Of a stretch of 64,000 bases of DNA, positions 1 through 12,409 are shown piece by piece. Under the pieces are notes generated by a model. It saw nothing but the letters and a program-made list of their open reading frames with translations. It was not told the origin of the DNA and searched no databases. The stretch spans positions 45,075,335 through 45,139,334 of the forward strand of contig NC_134018.1 of NCBI RefSeq assembly GCF_040712315.1, in the 5' to 3' direction. This stretch comes from Castanea sativa. Its lineage: Eukaryota; Streptophyta; Magnoliopsida; Fagales; Fagaceae. Every line of letters begins with the position of its first letter. Position 1 is the stretch's first letter. Both the position numbers and the translations under genes were made by a program.

Positions 1-340
1 TGCAAAAAATGTGAAAAACAATGCATGCAAGAGGGTCTCGATAGATCGAGAAGCTGTCGAGCTGCTATTGAGAGAAAACCTAGAAATCTCGATGGATCGA
101 GGATCTGTCGAGAATTTATTGGGCAGACAAAGTGCTCACAAATTTTCCTTGATGGATCGAGAAGTTGTTGAGATTTCGTTAAGAAAAAAACCCAGAAATC
201 TCGATGGATCAAAGATCTGTCCAGATTCTATCGAGGCTGAAGAAAGAAAGCTCGATAGAAGACGAATTTGTCGAGATCTGTCGAAAAGCTGTTAAGTTTG
301 AAGAAAATGTGTTTTCAAAGGGAGAAGAAACACATAAAGA
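1..340 (+). repeat. TCGAG-rich degenerate repeat block, LTR-like
   Basis: The block repeats variants of a half-palindromic motif, TCTCGATGGATCGAG followed by ATCTGTCGAG, at roughly 25-80 base spacing. The same kind of motif lies inside the copia LTRs at 3,025-3,784 and 34,006-34,815, so this is probably an LTR fragment of a related family. Its outer edge lies outside the window. The open frames across it are low-complexity by-products of the repeat and are not called as genes. Confidence 0.5.
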
Positions 341-1520
341 TGAATGCAACAAGCAAGCAACTCAACCAAAGATCCAATTAACATGTTAAGCTCTCAAAAC
401 ATCTTTTAACAAAAATCCAAAGCATCCATAGATCCAGACACACACACACACACACACACTAAACAAGTCTAACTAATTTTATATTTCAAAAACAAGTTAA
501 GAAAGTTTAGTGAGCATATATTAACACATGTATTCCTTGTGATGGCCAAATCACATTGTACTTGCACATGTATCAAAAGTAGTAAAGAATTTTTGCGTGT
601 TGTGTGTGAAAACATAACAAGTTTGTACAAGTTTCTCATATTATGACGATTTGAGATATGAGAGAATCAAAAACACTTACACACAATCATAATTTCTTGA
701 TGGGGACTATCACCTTCGAGGTACATCATATAACTCCTATATCTCCTAGAAACACGCTTGCAACCATATTTAAAAGCATTTTGATTCTTTTTTGCTTTTA
801 TATTCTTTGCATATTTTCTTTTTGAACATATCATACATGAGCATATATAGAGAGAGAAGAAATACCGAATTATGTAAGCCAAAAACATCACCATTTTGCT
901 ATGCCGAAACACACAGATGTTATACATGATTGGCGGGCTTTAGTGGTGAGATGGTTATTTATGCCTTTCTCTTAGGATTTTCTAGTCCTTCTTGTAAAAA
1001 AGAGTGATATGAGTATTAAGTGTAAAAGAGACAAACTTAATCATACTCAATCACAAACACGAGCCACAAAGCTCACTTGATAGTCATGCGTTGAAATGCC
1101 CATCTAAGTTACAAGAGATACAAAATTTAGAAAATTTTGTTTCAATGGTCATCCAAGGTACACAAGTACCAATATACATAAACACACATTGTTTTTGTAT
1201 TTTTTTGATTTTGATTTTTTATTTATTTTGAAAAACAAACAAAATAAAGACTAAACAACCAAACAAAAACAGACAAACAATATGAAAGCATGAAAGAAAG
1301 ATGCAAATGCATCAAAGCATGATTCCAAAAATAGATAAGAAATCAAGCAAGAAAGTCCTACTTTAGATAGAAAGAATTAAAGTAGAGTACACATAGAAAA
1401 GACAATTAATTCTTAGGCTCCTTTCACCCACATAGCACGAGTCTTTGGCCATGAAGATGAAAAGACACGTGCCCTAGTATGCTTACTAAAGGACATAGAA
1501 GAATTAGAATTCTTCTGAAA
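341..1520. other. Non-coding retroelement-like sequence
   Basis: No supported gene is seen. The stretch holds a (CA)n microsatellite near 439-459 and AT-rich sequence with many stops in all frames. It lies next to the decayed minus-strand copia gag and is probably non-coding retroelement sequence or decayed remains. No pol motifs were recognised here. Confidence 0.4.
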
Positions 1521-3024
1521 TTAAGTTAAATAGTTTAAAACTTTTAATAACTCTCCAAACAAAGGTGTAGTTCCTTGAGAGGAAACCTGTGACCGTTTGG
1601 ACACTTGCTTTTGAGGATACAACTTAAAGCAATTGGGACGAATGTGTCCAGAAACACCACAATGGTGAAAAACATGAGTAGTTTTAGGACTACTAGACTT
1701 CCTAGAGTGAGGTCTAACAAAGGATTTAGAATTAGACAAATCAGTTATGAATTTCACACCTTTATCACATTTTTTAGATTGGGGCATAAAGACAATCTTG
1801 GATTTAGAAGCCATGGAAGAAGAGGGGCCGCAGGAAACAACATATCCTAAGCCAGTCTTATCAAAACTAGGCTTTTGAGCACTCAATACCTTATCAATCT
1901 TTGCACTAGGCATCCTCTTCATTTGAGTTCTAGCTTGACTAAGCTCAACCTCGAGTTCTTAACCTTCTCTTCTAATGAGGTGTTCTCCACAACAAGAGTC
2001 TTAACTAACCTTATAGTCTCATCTAGTTTGACTAACAGTTCAACTTTTTCAATTTTTACCTCATTAAGCTCTTTTCTACAATGATGAGAAGTCTTTTTAG
2101 ATTTTATAAATTCAGTGCATAGCTTATCATAGGCTTCCTGAAGGGTCAACTTCTTAGGTACTTCATCATCAAAAAAATCCTTACTGTCACTAGCACTCTC
2201 CATAATCACCTTATCGGTTGTGGCAATAAAAGCCATTAAGTGACCATATTTATCCACATACTTATAAGAAGAGTCATTCTCAGTATCACTCTAGGTAGCA
2301 ACCAACCGTTTATCTTTTTAATTCTTAGTCTTTTCCTTCATAAGATAGTTTGGACACTCTATCCTCATATGACCAAAACCTTTATACTTATGGCACTAGA
2401 TGAGGGGTTTCTCATTCTTGCCATTTTTAGAGGATTTAGATTTCCTAAGAGGTTTGTCCTTATCCTTTTTCCTACATTGAAGAAGCTTTATTATCTCATT
2501 AGCCATGAAGGTTAGATCCTCATCCTCATCCTCATCATCATCTTCATTTTCGCTTTCATCTTCATCTTTAGAGTCATTAATCTCTTCCTTTATACCCTTA
2601 AGGGCTAATTTTTTACTCTTCCACCTTTTTCCCATTAAACCTAATCCCATCTCATAGGTTTGAAGGTTCCCTATAAGCTTAGTCAAAGGAATTTGATTAA
2701 TGTCCTTCACTTCTTCAATGGCAGTGATCTTGGAATGGAATCTTTCAAGTAGTGACTTAAGGATTTTCCTAACAATTTTAGGTTCCGCAATAGATTCTCC
2801 AAGATTGAAGGCAGAATTTACAATATCCTTGAGTTTAGCATAGAACTCATCAAAGGTCTCATCCTCCTCCATCCTTATTTCTTCAAAACTACTAGTGAGT
2901 CTTTGAAACTTCACAGTCTTTACTGCCTTGGTACCTTCATAGGTGGTCTCAAGAATGGTCCATGCTTCCTTGGCAACTTCCGTGGATGATATTTTCTTGA
3001 ATTCCTCATTGGAAAGTTTCAGTT
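1521..3024 (-). pseudogene. Ty1-copia gag remnant (UBN2-type), frameshifted
   Basis: Read on the minus strand from about 3,024, three out-of-frame pieces follow the order of a copia gag. First comes a UBN2-like segment (2,396-3,020, with KEAWTILETTYEG and QRLTSSFEEIRM-like motifs). Then an acidic Asp/Glu-rich stretch and a coiled-coil-like segment (1,919-2,257), and last a zinc knuckle (about 1,630-1,680). The knuckle reads F-x2-C-x4-H-x4-C: the first cysteine codon of the usual CX2CX4HX4C box is TTT (Phe). Stops and frameshifts separate the pieces. No protease, integrase or reverse transcriptase follows, so the element is truncated downstream. The reading frame begins mid-domain, directly next to LTR sequence. 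Confidence 0.75.
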
Positions 3025-3784
3025 CTAGTAGTAAAGAGAAGTTTCAGTTCACTATAGTAAAGAGAAGTTTCAGTTCTAGTACAAAACATTTGTCTCTAGA
3101 CTTTACAATCCCTGTAGATGAACTTACAACAGAAATCTTCTACCACTTCAGAACCTCTAATCGTTTCAATATATGAACGCCAACAATGATGCACGGATCC
3201 CAGTACGTGACTAACTTCTTTACACGAATTCCAGTATGTGACTAACCCCAACAACTTGAAGAAGATGTTGTTGGCTGCAAAGTTCTTCACTTCATCAACA
3301 ATGAAGATCAAGAAGCACTTGGTTACAAAACCCTAAGGTACAAAGACGCAGTAACTTCTTGTAGAGAGAATAAGGCACTAGGTCAATTTTTGCTCGTGTT
3401 CTCCTTGTATATTCACTCAATGCATATGTGACGGCCTTTAAAATAAGCCTTATACGTGTTTAAGGTTGTGAGAAAAGAAACCCTACACAAATATACAAGC
3501 ATGAGCTGAAAATCAAATCTGAAAATTCTGATTTCGTAAGTCTCGATAGATTTAGCTTTTGTTGAGCTTCCTTCATTAAGTCTCGATGGATTTTTTGTCA
3601 AGGTATCTGTCGAGCTTTAATGAACAGCTTCTTCACTTGTTTCTTGGTCCAATCTTCATGGTTTTAATACTTGGCTTGAATAACATGTTTCTTGAAGTAC
3701 TAAACCTATCCTAGATCTACTCAATTACAAGTAAAGTGCATTTTGTCAAAGGATTAGCCAATTACATAAAATATGTCCGTAACA
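3025..3784 (-). repeat. Partial copia LTR (5' LTR of the gag remnant)
   Basis: On the minus strand the LTR begins TGTTACGGACATATTTTATG at 3,784 and is clearly similar to the complete solo LTR at 34,006-34,815. It lacks the distal LTR end, the primer-binding site and the start of gag, because it runs straight into mid-gag near 3,025. An 18-base segment, TAAAGAGAAGTTTCAGTT, is repeated at the junction (about 3,030-3,080). Confidence 0.7.
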
Positions 3785-5002
3785 CTACTAAATTGACATT
3801 GGTTAATTTAGAATTAAAGTTTAAGTTTCATAGCATTAAAGTTTATTTTCTTTGGGTTTGTGGATCTTTGTTTTGGTACTCATGTGGATGAACCACCCAT
3901 CTCATTGAATAAATATGTCAAATGAGAAACTAACTACGAGGGTGAGAGCGATCTAATTGCTCAAGAGTAAGAACTTAGGAATCTATTCTTATAAGGTTAA
4001 AGGTTTCGTGAAAGCTATTAATAGTAATTTACAAGATCATTAGGTTTTGTCTCCCAATAAAATTTTTATGTTAAAAGTTAAGGCATATAGGTATCCCACT
4101 AATGGCATATAAAAGTTCACCAACTTTGTTGTGCCATTTGGTTTTACTAGGCACATTGTTAATTAGTGTATATACCTTAAGATCAGTGGGAGTAAATGCA
4201 TTGTTTTTACGCCTAAATATGAATGACATACTACTTCAAAATAGTGACTTGATTTTGTCATTTGAGATATCCTATTTGCTATGAAGCTATAAGACAGGCA
4301 TTATGGACAGGTCTTAAGGTAGTCGATTTTATGATGAGACCTTTAAAGATTTTTAAAGATAACTCGGCTATAATTTTCTTCTCTAAGGACAATGATTGTG
4401 AAATCTGAAATAAACATATCAACATAAAGTAACTTAGTCTAAGAGAGAATTTTAAGAAACTGAAAGTGTCCATTGAGTTAAAATTATTGAGCTAATATTT
4501 GTTAATTTCATAACTAAAGGTTTGCAAGCAAAGCAGTATAAAAGTCTGTTGGACATATGGAACTTGTTAACTCATTTGGTGCTTAATTTCTCTCTAATTA
4601 TTCTATGTTTTGGACACATATTTGGTTATTTTAGGAGAAGAAATATATGATTTTTATTTTGTGTACATAAAGTATATGTATTAAGTTAGATATATCTGTG
4701 GAGATATATAAGGATGATATATCTGTGGGGATGTATAAAAGTGGACCCAAATGGCTAATAGGTAGTCCATTCATAAAGAATTAATGACTCATAAAGTACT
4801 CACATAAGGATTACCATACATTATAATACATGAAAGGAAATACTCATTATAATTAAGGGTATTACCACCATGATTCATGTATTGGATTCTTTATATGAGT
4901 GGGAGCATTTCACATCTAGTTGACATGAGTAATATCATGGCCACGTTAAAGTTAATATCATTTATCAAGTAATTTAAATGTCAAGTGGGCCAAGTGGGAG
5001 AA
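3785..5002 (+). pseudogene. 3' end of a decayed Ty1-copia element (RNase H remnant and PPT)
   Basis: Plus-strand sequence around 4,270-4,560 still reads like the C-terminal RNase H part of a copia polyprotein: motifs close to LWTGLKVVDF, RPLKIFKDNSA and FFSKDN can be picked out, broken by stops. From about 4,600 to 4,990 it is non-coding. A polypurine tract (AAGTGGGAGAA, 4,992-5,002) directly precedes the LTR start TGTAAG at 5,003. Everything upstream of the RNase H remnant is lost or was displaced by the minus-strand gag remnant. Confidence 0.7.
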
Positions 5003-5054
5003 TGTAAGATTTCAAGAAAACTTTATGTGGCCCACATTTAAGTGATAAATGAAA

Positions 5055-5167
5055 GGGGGAATTACAGTAAACCCATCTGTGGTATGACCTGTTTTCACAT
5101 AACACGGATAAAAAACACGAACCATTGAATCTTTTCCTCATGAGCCCTAGAAACACGAAAAACCCCA
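5055..5167. repeat. MULE left terminal inverted repeat
   Basis: The outer 40 bases match the right end closely. After CCTGTTTTCAC the left copy jumps directly to ATAACACGGAT, where the right copy has about 120 further bases, so the left repeat carries an internal deletion. Similarity then continues to about 5,165 (GAGCCCTAGAAACACG). Confidence 0.85.
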
Positions 5168-5672
5168 TTCTGCATCTGATATTGAAATCGTGCAGCAAGT
5201 ATAAACCTAGACGAGCAACGGGTTGTTCAAGGGACTAAAAGCCTAGTAAGAAATCTTGGTTGTTTGGGTTTTGTAATTTGGGCTTGTGGTTGTTTTATAG
5301 TTTTTTGAGTAATCGGTCAATGATCAATGTTACATGTAACATAATAAGAATATTGGTTGTGTTTGTTGATATTTATGAAAAATGTGACCACTTGTTGTTT
5401 GGATTTGTGTTTGTTTATGGGCATTTTGTCTGTTGTGGTCATTGTATCTCATAGTGAACCCAAGTTTCTGTTGGGTTTAAATTTTAGTGTTTGCATGTGC
5501 TTATTAGTAAAACAGAAACAAAAGCAAAGCAGAAAATGTGGTCCCTCTTATGTGTGTGTTGCATCCCAAAAGCAAAATAGAAACATGCAAGTGTTTACTC
5601 TTTATTTGTCTATTGTTTACAATTATTTAATTGTTAATTGTGTACGTGTGAAATGGTAATTTGTTATTGTAG

Positions 5673-7193
5673 ATGGATGATGAGGAAGTGAAATTCGAGG
5701 TTCATTATGCGGGAACTTTTCTGTGGAACCCAAGTTTAGAATACTTTGGTGGTAAAGTTGAAATAGAGTTGAAAGAGTGTATAGGGATCTTGATAGGCTT
5801 AGTTATTTTGAAATAGAAGGTATATGTGAGGAATTGGGGATTGATGAACCATCTAGGGTTCAATATTTAGGTCCTGGGGGTAACTTGGAGCAAGACTTGA
5901 GGCTCATGGAGGATAATAAAGATGTGGTGTCCACGTGTAAGCTTAATGAAGGAGGGCCAAGAGACTCCATCATACTGTATGTGGAGAGTGGTCATGCTTC
6001 ACTTGTAGTTGAAGTTCCTGATGGTGTAAGGGGTGGTGCAGGGGCTGCTACAGGGGATGTAGGGGTTGGTGTAGGAGATGGTGTAAGGGGTGGTGCACGA
6101 GTTGCTATTGGGGGTGATGCTAGTGTGAGGGTAGAGGAGGAGTTTGATTGGTTGAATGAAGGTCTAGAAGGAGAAAACTTTGCGGATGATATTTTTAGTG
6201 AGTCTTCTCTACCTCACATAGTTCCATCTGAGCCTAACACTGTTCCAACCACTAATACACCTCAGCCAAACACTAATACACCTCAGCTAAGCAATGTTCC
6301 TCCTTCACACATAGATTTAGATGAAAAGTGGGATGAACCAACTTTAGAGGATGATATTGCAAGTGTGGATGGTTCTGACGATGAGCAAAGGCCTGGTAAC
6401 CCAAAATTCAATGAGAGGATTGATATGACAAATGTTAAGTTGGTACAAGGGATGAAGTTTCCAAACTCCAAGGTTTTTAGGAAGGCTTGAGAGAGTATGT
6501 GATTCAGCATCACATTGATATCAAGTGGAAGTTGAATGAGAAGAAGAAGATTTATGTACATTATAAGAACAATTGTGGATGGAGGTGTTATGCCTTAATG
6601 GTGACTGGAGAGTGCACATTTGAGTTCAAGACAACTTAATCCTGAGTGTATCTGCCCCTTAACATATCAAAATGGGCAAGTTACATCAGTCTATGTGGCA
6701 AACAGGTATTTGGAGGATTTTAGTAAGAATCTTAACTGGGAGGTCTCAGGTGTTAAGCACCATGTGATGAAGCAGATTTCAGTTAATTTAAGTCTTAGTC
6801 AGGTGTATAGATCAAGGAAGGCAGCTAGGAGTTTAATTACTGGGAATGAAGAGGCTCACTATGGCCTACTTAGAGATTATGCAGAAATGATAAGGAGGAC
6901 AAATGTAGGAAGCAAGGTGATATTTCAAACAAAGATGGCAAATGAGAATGCAGAACCCAAATTTAAAAGAATGTACATTAGGTACAATGCTCAGAAAGTT
7001 GGCTTTCTAGGTGGTTGTAGACCCTTTGTTGGGTTGGATGGATGCCACTTAAAGGGTAGGTTTTGTGGGCAATTATTGTCTGTCACTGCCAAGGATGGAA
7101 ATGACAATATATTCCCAGTGGTAGTGGCTATGGTTGAGTAAGAGAACAAGGACAGTTGGATTTGGTTTTTGGAGCAGTTTGCAGATGACATTG
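5673..7193 (+). pseudogene. MULE transposase (MURA-like), N-terminal half, broken
   Basis: A likely start ATG at 5,673 follows an intron-like TTATTGTAG. The order of segments is: a PB1-like N-terminal segment (5,673-6,000, with RLSYFEIEGIC and QDLRLMEDN motifs); a Gly/Val then Pro/Thr low-complexity linker; a MuDR-type DNA-binding segment (6,390-6,720); and the start of the MULE transposase core with the first catalytic Asp in VGLDGCHLKG (GAT at 7,037). Frameshifts lie near 5,776, 6,488 and 6,630, and a stop lies at 7,139. The gypsy element then splits the gene at 7,193, just after a codon run reading ADDI. The rest continues at 18,315. Confidence 0.88.
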
Positions 7194-7271
7194 TGTCATA
7201 AGGTTAATTTTTTTTTTTAGATTTTCTACTTGTGATGGAATTAAGCCCCTGACTTAGTCTCAGCTAACACT

Positions 7272-7311
<40 letters not shown>

Positions 7312-8280
7312 TGTAAGAGCACTCAGAGCAGAATTATTAAGGGAATTCACGCACACACAGTGCACACATAGTATTTACAGGGCACCAACCCCAGCCTTTA
7401 TTACTCAATATCAAGTACAAAGGAAGCTTGGAGAATACACACAAAATTCTCTAAGCCAAAATTACACACTCTGTTGTTGACAGCCCCAACAGCCTAGGAT
7501 AAATGCAAAAAAATAACTGTCGCGACAGTTATTGCCAAGTAATTGCTCCTTGTCCAAGACTTGTTGCCACATATGGTCTGACTTAGGACACCTTCAACTG
7601 ATGCTGTCTTGGCCTGCTCCCCACGTTTCCAGCCCCTACTCAACAGGTATGAACATCCAGCAAGCTAGGAACTGCTTGGTAACTGCTGATAACTGCTGCT
7701 ACACACTCTGCGCATGCTAGCCCATGTCTCAGCAAATCATGGGGCTTCTGCCCATCACAACCCACATAGCATGCCCATATGTAGCACATCAAGTAATTGC
7801 CATCAACCCACTCACATAAGTCCATGCATTTTTCCAGCACCAACTAGCTAAATGCCTTGCACAACATATCATCATTACAGCAGTCCAACACTGTCTTGCA
7901 CTCAAGCCACCAAGCCCAGACACAAAGAAACTCTCAGGCAAGCCACCAATGCCATGCACCATCACCTAGGGTCAGCACCACCTGCTGCTGCCCATCATCA
8001 TCGAACCCATCTTTGCCTACCATGGCCCTCCTATGCCATGGCCTTGGGGCAGCATGTGGAGCAAGGTGCCTCCACATGCTGCCCTTTCATTATGCTCATC
8101 ATTCTGAATCCAGTAGGGAGACTAAGCTTGTTCCCCTCAAAGAGAAATTAGGAGCTTCACTAGATAGGCATGAGGAGCCAATGGTGTTTTGAGAAAACAT
8201 AGAGCCAAGTGACTGACTTGATGTTGCCCAAGCACTCCAATTCCTCATGCCATCATTAGCAACTCGTAAAGCTCCTAACA
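7194..8280 (-). repeat. Gypsy 3' LTR (left copy)
   Basis: On the plus strand it runs from TGTCATAAGG to GCTCCTAACA. It contains a (CA)n tract at about 7,273-7,311. It is 1,087 bases long, about 100 shorter than the other LTR, mainly because a block present at about 17,692-17,785 of the right LTR is missing here. Small open frames on both strands inside it are not genes. Confidence 0.9.
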
Positions 8281-8289
8281 AACCACCCC

Positions 8290-9613
8290 ACCAGAAGAAG
8301 CCGATGTCCTTGTCGGTAGGGTATCATTAATTGCCTTCACCTCTTTCTCAAACTGCCACAATGTAGATGCCTTATCCTAACTTGCTTCTGTTTCAGCCAC
8401 CCCTTTCCACTTCACTAAGTAGTAAATTATCATATTTCCTCCCTTTCAGTAACCTATCACCTTCTTGTCAAGAATTCTGTCCACTTCACGATCAAATTGA
8501 ACCATGACAATAGGCAGGGCACGCCTTGCCTCATTCCTTGCAGGATTTTCTTCATCCCCATGATCAGGCTTTAAGAAGCTCATATGTATTGTGGAGTGAA
8601 TTTGCAATCTTTCTGGCAGCTTCAACTTGTAAGCCACAACACCAACTCTTTTTACAATCTCAAATGGACCATCATATTTAGGAATCAAACCTTTGTGAAC
8701 TGCCTCACTTCTAAACTTCTCCAAATCTGCGGAGTCAGCTTCAACAACACCTTGTCCCCAACCTGGAACTCAAGAAACCTCCTCCCTTTATCAGCATAAT
8801 TTTTCATTCTCCTTTGCACTTTCAACAAGCTATCTTGTGCCTCCTGCATCAGCTCTTACTTGTTGATAGCAAATCTATACGCTGTAGGACACCTGCCCTC
8901 TGAACGTTGCTTAGCAATCTCATGAGGTGTGAGAGGCTGCTGCCCCATTGCCAACTCAAATGGACTCATCCCAGTTGATGAAGACTTATGCAGATTGTAG
9001 CCAAATTGTGCAGAATCCAACAAGTCCAGCCAATTCTTCTGACTTGCAGTCACATAGTGCCTCAAATAGTCTTCTAACACAGCATTGATTCTTTCCGTTT
9101 GCCCATTTGTTTGTGGGTGATTAGTAGTAGAAAACTTCAACTCTGAACCCATTAAACCAAACAAAACAGTCCTAATTCGACCAGTAAATCAAGAGACCCT
9201 ATCACTTACAATATTTTTAGGTAACCTAAAGTATTTCACCACATTTTTGTAGAACAAATCAGTAGCTACCTCTGCTATACATGTACTCGGTGTAGCCATA
9301 AAAATAGCATACTTTGAGAATCGATCAACCACTACAAATACTGAACCCATCCCCTTAACTTTTGGCAAACCAGTAATAAAATCTATTGAAACTGAAACCC
9401 ATGGACTTTCTGGTATATGAAGAGACTGCAGCAAACCTGCTTCCTTTTGAGTTAAGCCCGTGTCTTGTTGGCAAACTAAACAAGTCTTCACATACAACTC
9501 AATGTGCAACTCCATTTTAGGCCAATAATAAGAACGGGATAGTAAAACATACATTCTATCCTTACCCGGATGTCTTGCCCATTGTGGATCACGAGTTTCC
9601 TTTAGCAACTCTC
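8290..9613 (-). pseudogene. Gypsy integrase and chromodomain
   Basis: The HHCC zinc finger (H-PGKDRMY ... CLVCQQ, about 9,450-9,570) is followed by an integrase core with SIDFITGLP (about 9,370), DRFSKYAIF and NGQTERIN (about 9,110). The C-terminal domain has PKYDGPFEIVKRVG (about 8,660), and a chromodomain follows: YLVKWKGVAETEAS and WQFEKEV (8,330-8,420). In the chromodomain a conserved Trp codon reads TAG. The chromodomain places it among plant chromoviruses (Reina/Galadriel-like order), not Athila/Tat. Confidence 0.87.
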
Positions 9614-11032
9614 TGTTAGGATTAGTGCCCTTAAATCCTATTGTATGATGCTATGTATGATATTATGTATGAAATTATGTATGACTTAATATTGTGATTG
9701 ATAAATTTGTTTTATTATAATCTAAAATAATGGTAACATGAATATGGGATATTATCATATAATATATGAGATGCATAGTATGTGATTTATGTGAAAAGTC
9801 ACAGAAGATATAAATCACAAGTTCTTTGTAAACTCAAAATTGTAGTTCGTAGTCGGTGATGAAATTGGGCATTTTATCTGCGAAGACTATAACGTATCAA
9901 CTAAGATGATTTGCCTTAATCATGGAAATTGAGATTTCTAGTTGATATGTTGATATATTTTAAGAGTTAAGACATATTGAACTGGACCGCTGTGAGATTT
10001 ATTATTCTCCTAATGACTGTCATTTGAATAATAAATCTCACGACTTCTATTTACATGAACTGTTAATCCTGAGAGGATAATAGACCTGATCATGAAGTGT
10101 AGGTTGCTTTGATATATCAGGAGTGAGATCTAAAGTAACGGTCAAAATCTCAGTATGTTGGGCAGCCACATTTAGTGTTGATGGAACATATATTCTCAAA
10201 ATGGAATTCATAGTCTCTTAACGGAGATATAAAATATTCCCTTGAGATAATTTTAATGGATTAGTTATTCAGAGAGTTAGGCCTAACCATTTTGGCAAGA
10301 AGTTACTAAAGTATATATTTATGAAATTGGATTTCATAAATATATGTTGAATAACTTTAAAGGATTAAACTAGGTACTCAAGGATAAGATGTAGTAATTT
10401 ACAAAGTGGCAGTCTACATTCATGACTTTGTATTACTACGAATATTTTATGAAGGAGTTGCATGTATAATAAAGTCTTGGGATATAATTTATAAATAAGT
10501 TCTAGAGTGCAACTATATTTATATAGTAGTATTAAATATAATTAATGGTAACTTTGGACTTGTTAAGAGTTGGCAGAAAAGCCCAAGGCCCATTGGAGCT
10601 AGTGTCTTATTGGTCCCTTTTGGTCCCACTTCAAGGCCACATACTAAAGCCCAATTGAAAGGCTTAAAAGGCTAGCCCAATTAGATAATCAGTTATAAGG
10701 AGAGAAACATATAGAATTTTAATACATGAAAAAAAGAGACATCATTGTGAAATGGTGTGTATGTGAGTGTTGGACACTCTCTCATTCTCCCTTGAAAAAA
10801 AACTGATTGAGAGACTACACATCTTGGGCGTTAGTGGAATTGGAGTGAAGATTAAAAGCATTCTCAAGAACTTATGATCTTTGGTTTTGAAATCCACCGC
10901 ACCAAGGTACACTCTCTTGATTCTATATTCTGAAATTTACATAGTGTATGTTATCAATTACGAATGAAGTAGACCCGTTTATTTTCCACTGCGTATATTT
11001 TGTATACGATACAAACATGTAATTTTCCATCA
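9614..11032 (-). mobile_element. Solo LTR inside the gypsy element
   Basis: 1,419 bases running from TGTTAGGATT to TTTTCCATCA, flanked by a perfect 5-bp duplication CTCTC (9,609-9,613 and 11,033-11,037). No coding sequence, primer site or second LTR is present. It falls between the RNase H and integrase parts. Its TGTTAGGATTAGTGCCC start and TTTTCCxxxxCA-like end resemble copia LTRs. Strand is uncertain; if read from TGTTAG it is the plus strand. Confidence 0.85.
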
Positions 11033-11037
11033 CTCTC

Positions 11038-12409
11038 TACGGATCCTCCCATTTGGAACAAACAGCTTGCCACCATTGGCATACAATAACCCATCCTCAA
11101 GACAATAACGCCTCATAAGGCCTGTAGTCACATCTTGCACCAGATTTTGATAGGTAGCATCAAGCTTAGCACTTTCCTTGATCCTATCCACAAAATCTGA
11201 CTCCACTCTTGTCAAGGCAGCTACATACTCTTCCACCTGTTTGTGACTAAGTGCATCTACTACTTCATTATGCTTGTCTGGTTTGTGCTCCCACACAAAA
11301 TCATACTCTTGCAGCAACTCCTACCACCTAGCTTTCTTGGGTGACAGCTTCTTTTGTGTGTTAAAGAATGTATTAGCCATGTTGTCAGTTCTCACCATGA
11401 ACTTAGGCCCTACCAGATACATACGCCATGCTAGCAAACAATGCACCACTGCAATCATCTCTTTTTAATGAGCTGAACACTTCTGTTCTTCCTCATTTAA
11501 CTTCCTGCTCTCATAGGCAACAAGATGTTTCTTTTGTACCAAAACACCACCAATTGCTTTGTCAGAAGCATCCGTATGGACTTCAAAGGGCAACCCAAAA
11601 TCTAGTAGATGCAGCACAGACTCACTCGATACAGCAACCTTTAACTTCTCAAAAGCTTTTTGACATGCATTTGTCCACACTCATTTCTTGTCATTTTTCA
11701 GTAAATCTGTGAAAGAAACCACCTTTTTGGAATACCCTTGAATAGATTTCTTGTAATAATTAGCCAATCCAAGTAAAGATCGTAACTCAGAAACCTTACT
11801 TTGTAGAGGCTAATCAAGGATAGCCTGCATCTTCCTCTCATCTATCATCACCAGACCTTTGTTAACCTTATGCCCTAGAAACAAAATCTCTTACTAGGCT
11901 AACTCACACTTCTCTTTCTTAACATACAATTGATGTTCCCTCAGTTTGGACAACACCTTTCTAAGGTGTTCCAAGTGATCCTCCAAGGATTCACTATATA
12001 TCACTATGTCATCTAAGTAAACCACAACAAAGCAATCCACATACTCATAGAAGACATCATTCATCAAATTACAGAATGTAGTAGAGGCATTTTTTAAAAC
12101 CAAAAGGCATAACTAAAAACTCATAAGAACCATACCGGGTCACACAAGTAGTCTTAGGCTCATCCCCTTCAGTAATCCTCACTTGCCAATATCCTGAACT
12201 CAAGTCTAGCTTAGTGAAGTAAACAGCTTTGCTCAATTTTTCAAAGAGGTCTTGAATCAAAGGGACTAGATACTTGTTCTTCATAGTCACTTTGTTCAAG
12301 GCTCTATAGTCCACACACATCCGCAATGAGCCATCTTACTTCTTTTGGAGCAGAACAGGAGCACCATAAGGAGCCTTAGAGGGCTGAATGTAATTTGTCA
12401 ACTGCTTTC
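11038..12409 (-). pseudogene. Gypsy reverse transcriptase and RNase H
   Basis: The RT keeps [11 protein letters not shown] (about 12,300), [15 protein letters not shown] (about 12,190), VMPFG and the catalytic YLDDIVIYS box (about 12,000). The RNase H-like part keeps HTDASDKAIGGVL (about 11,570) and, further on, VWEHKPDKHNEVVDALS-like sequence (about 11,270). Stops and frameshifts divide it into at least four pieces. It ends where a solo LTR interrupts the element at 11,032. Confidence 0.88.

Noticed and set aside
7532..8281. Short frames in both gypsy LTRs (also 17,439-18,310)
   Set aside because: They lie wholly within LTRs, differ between the two copies and have no recognisable domain.
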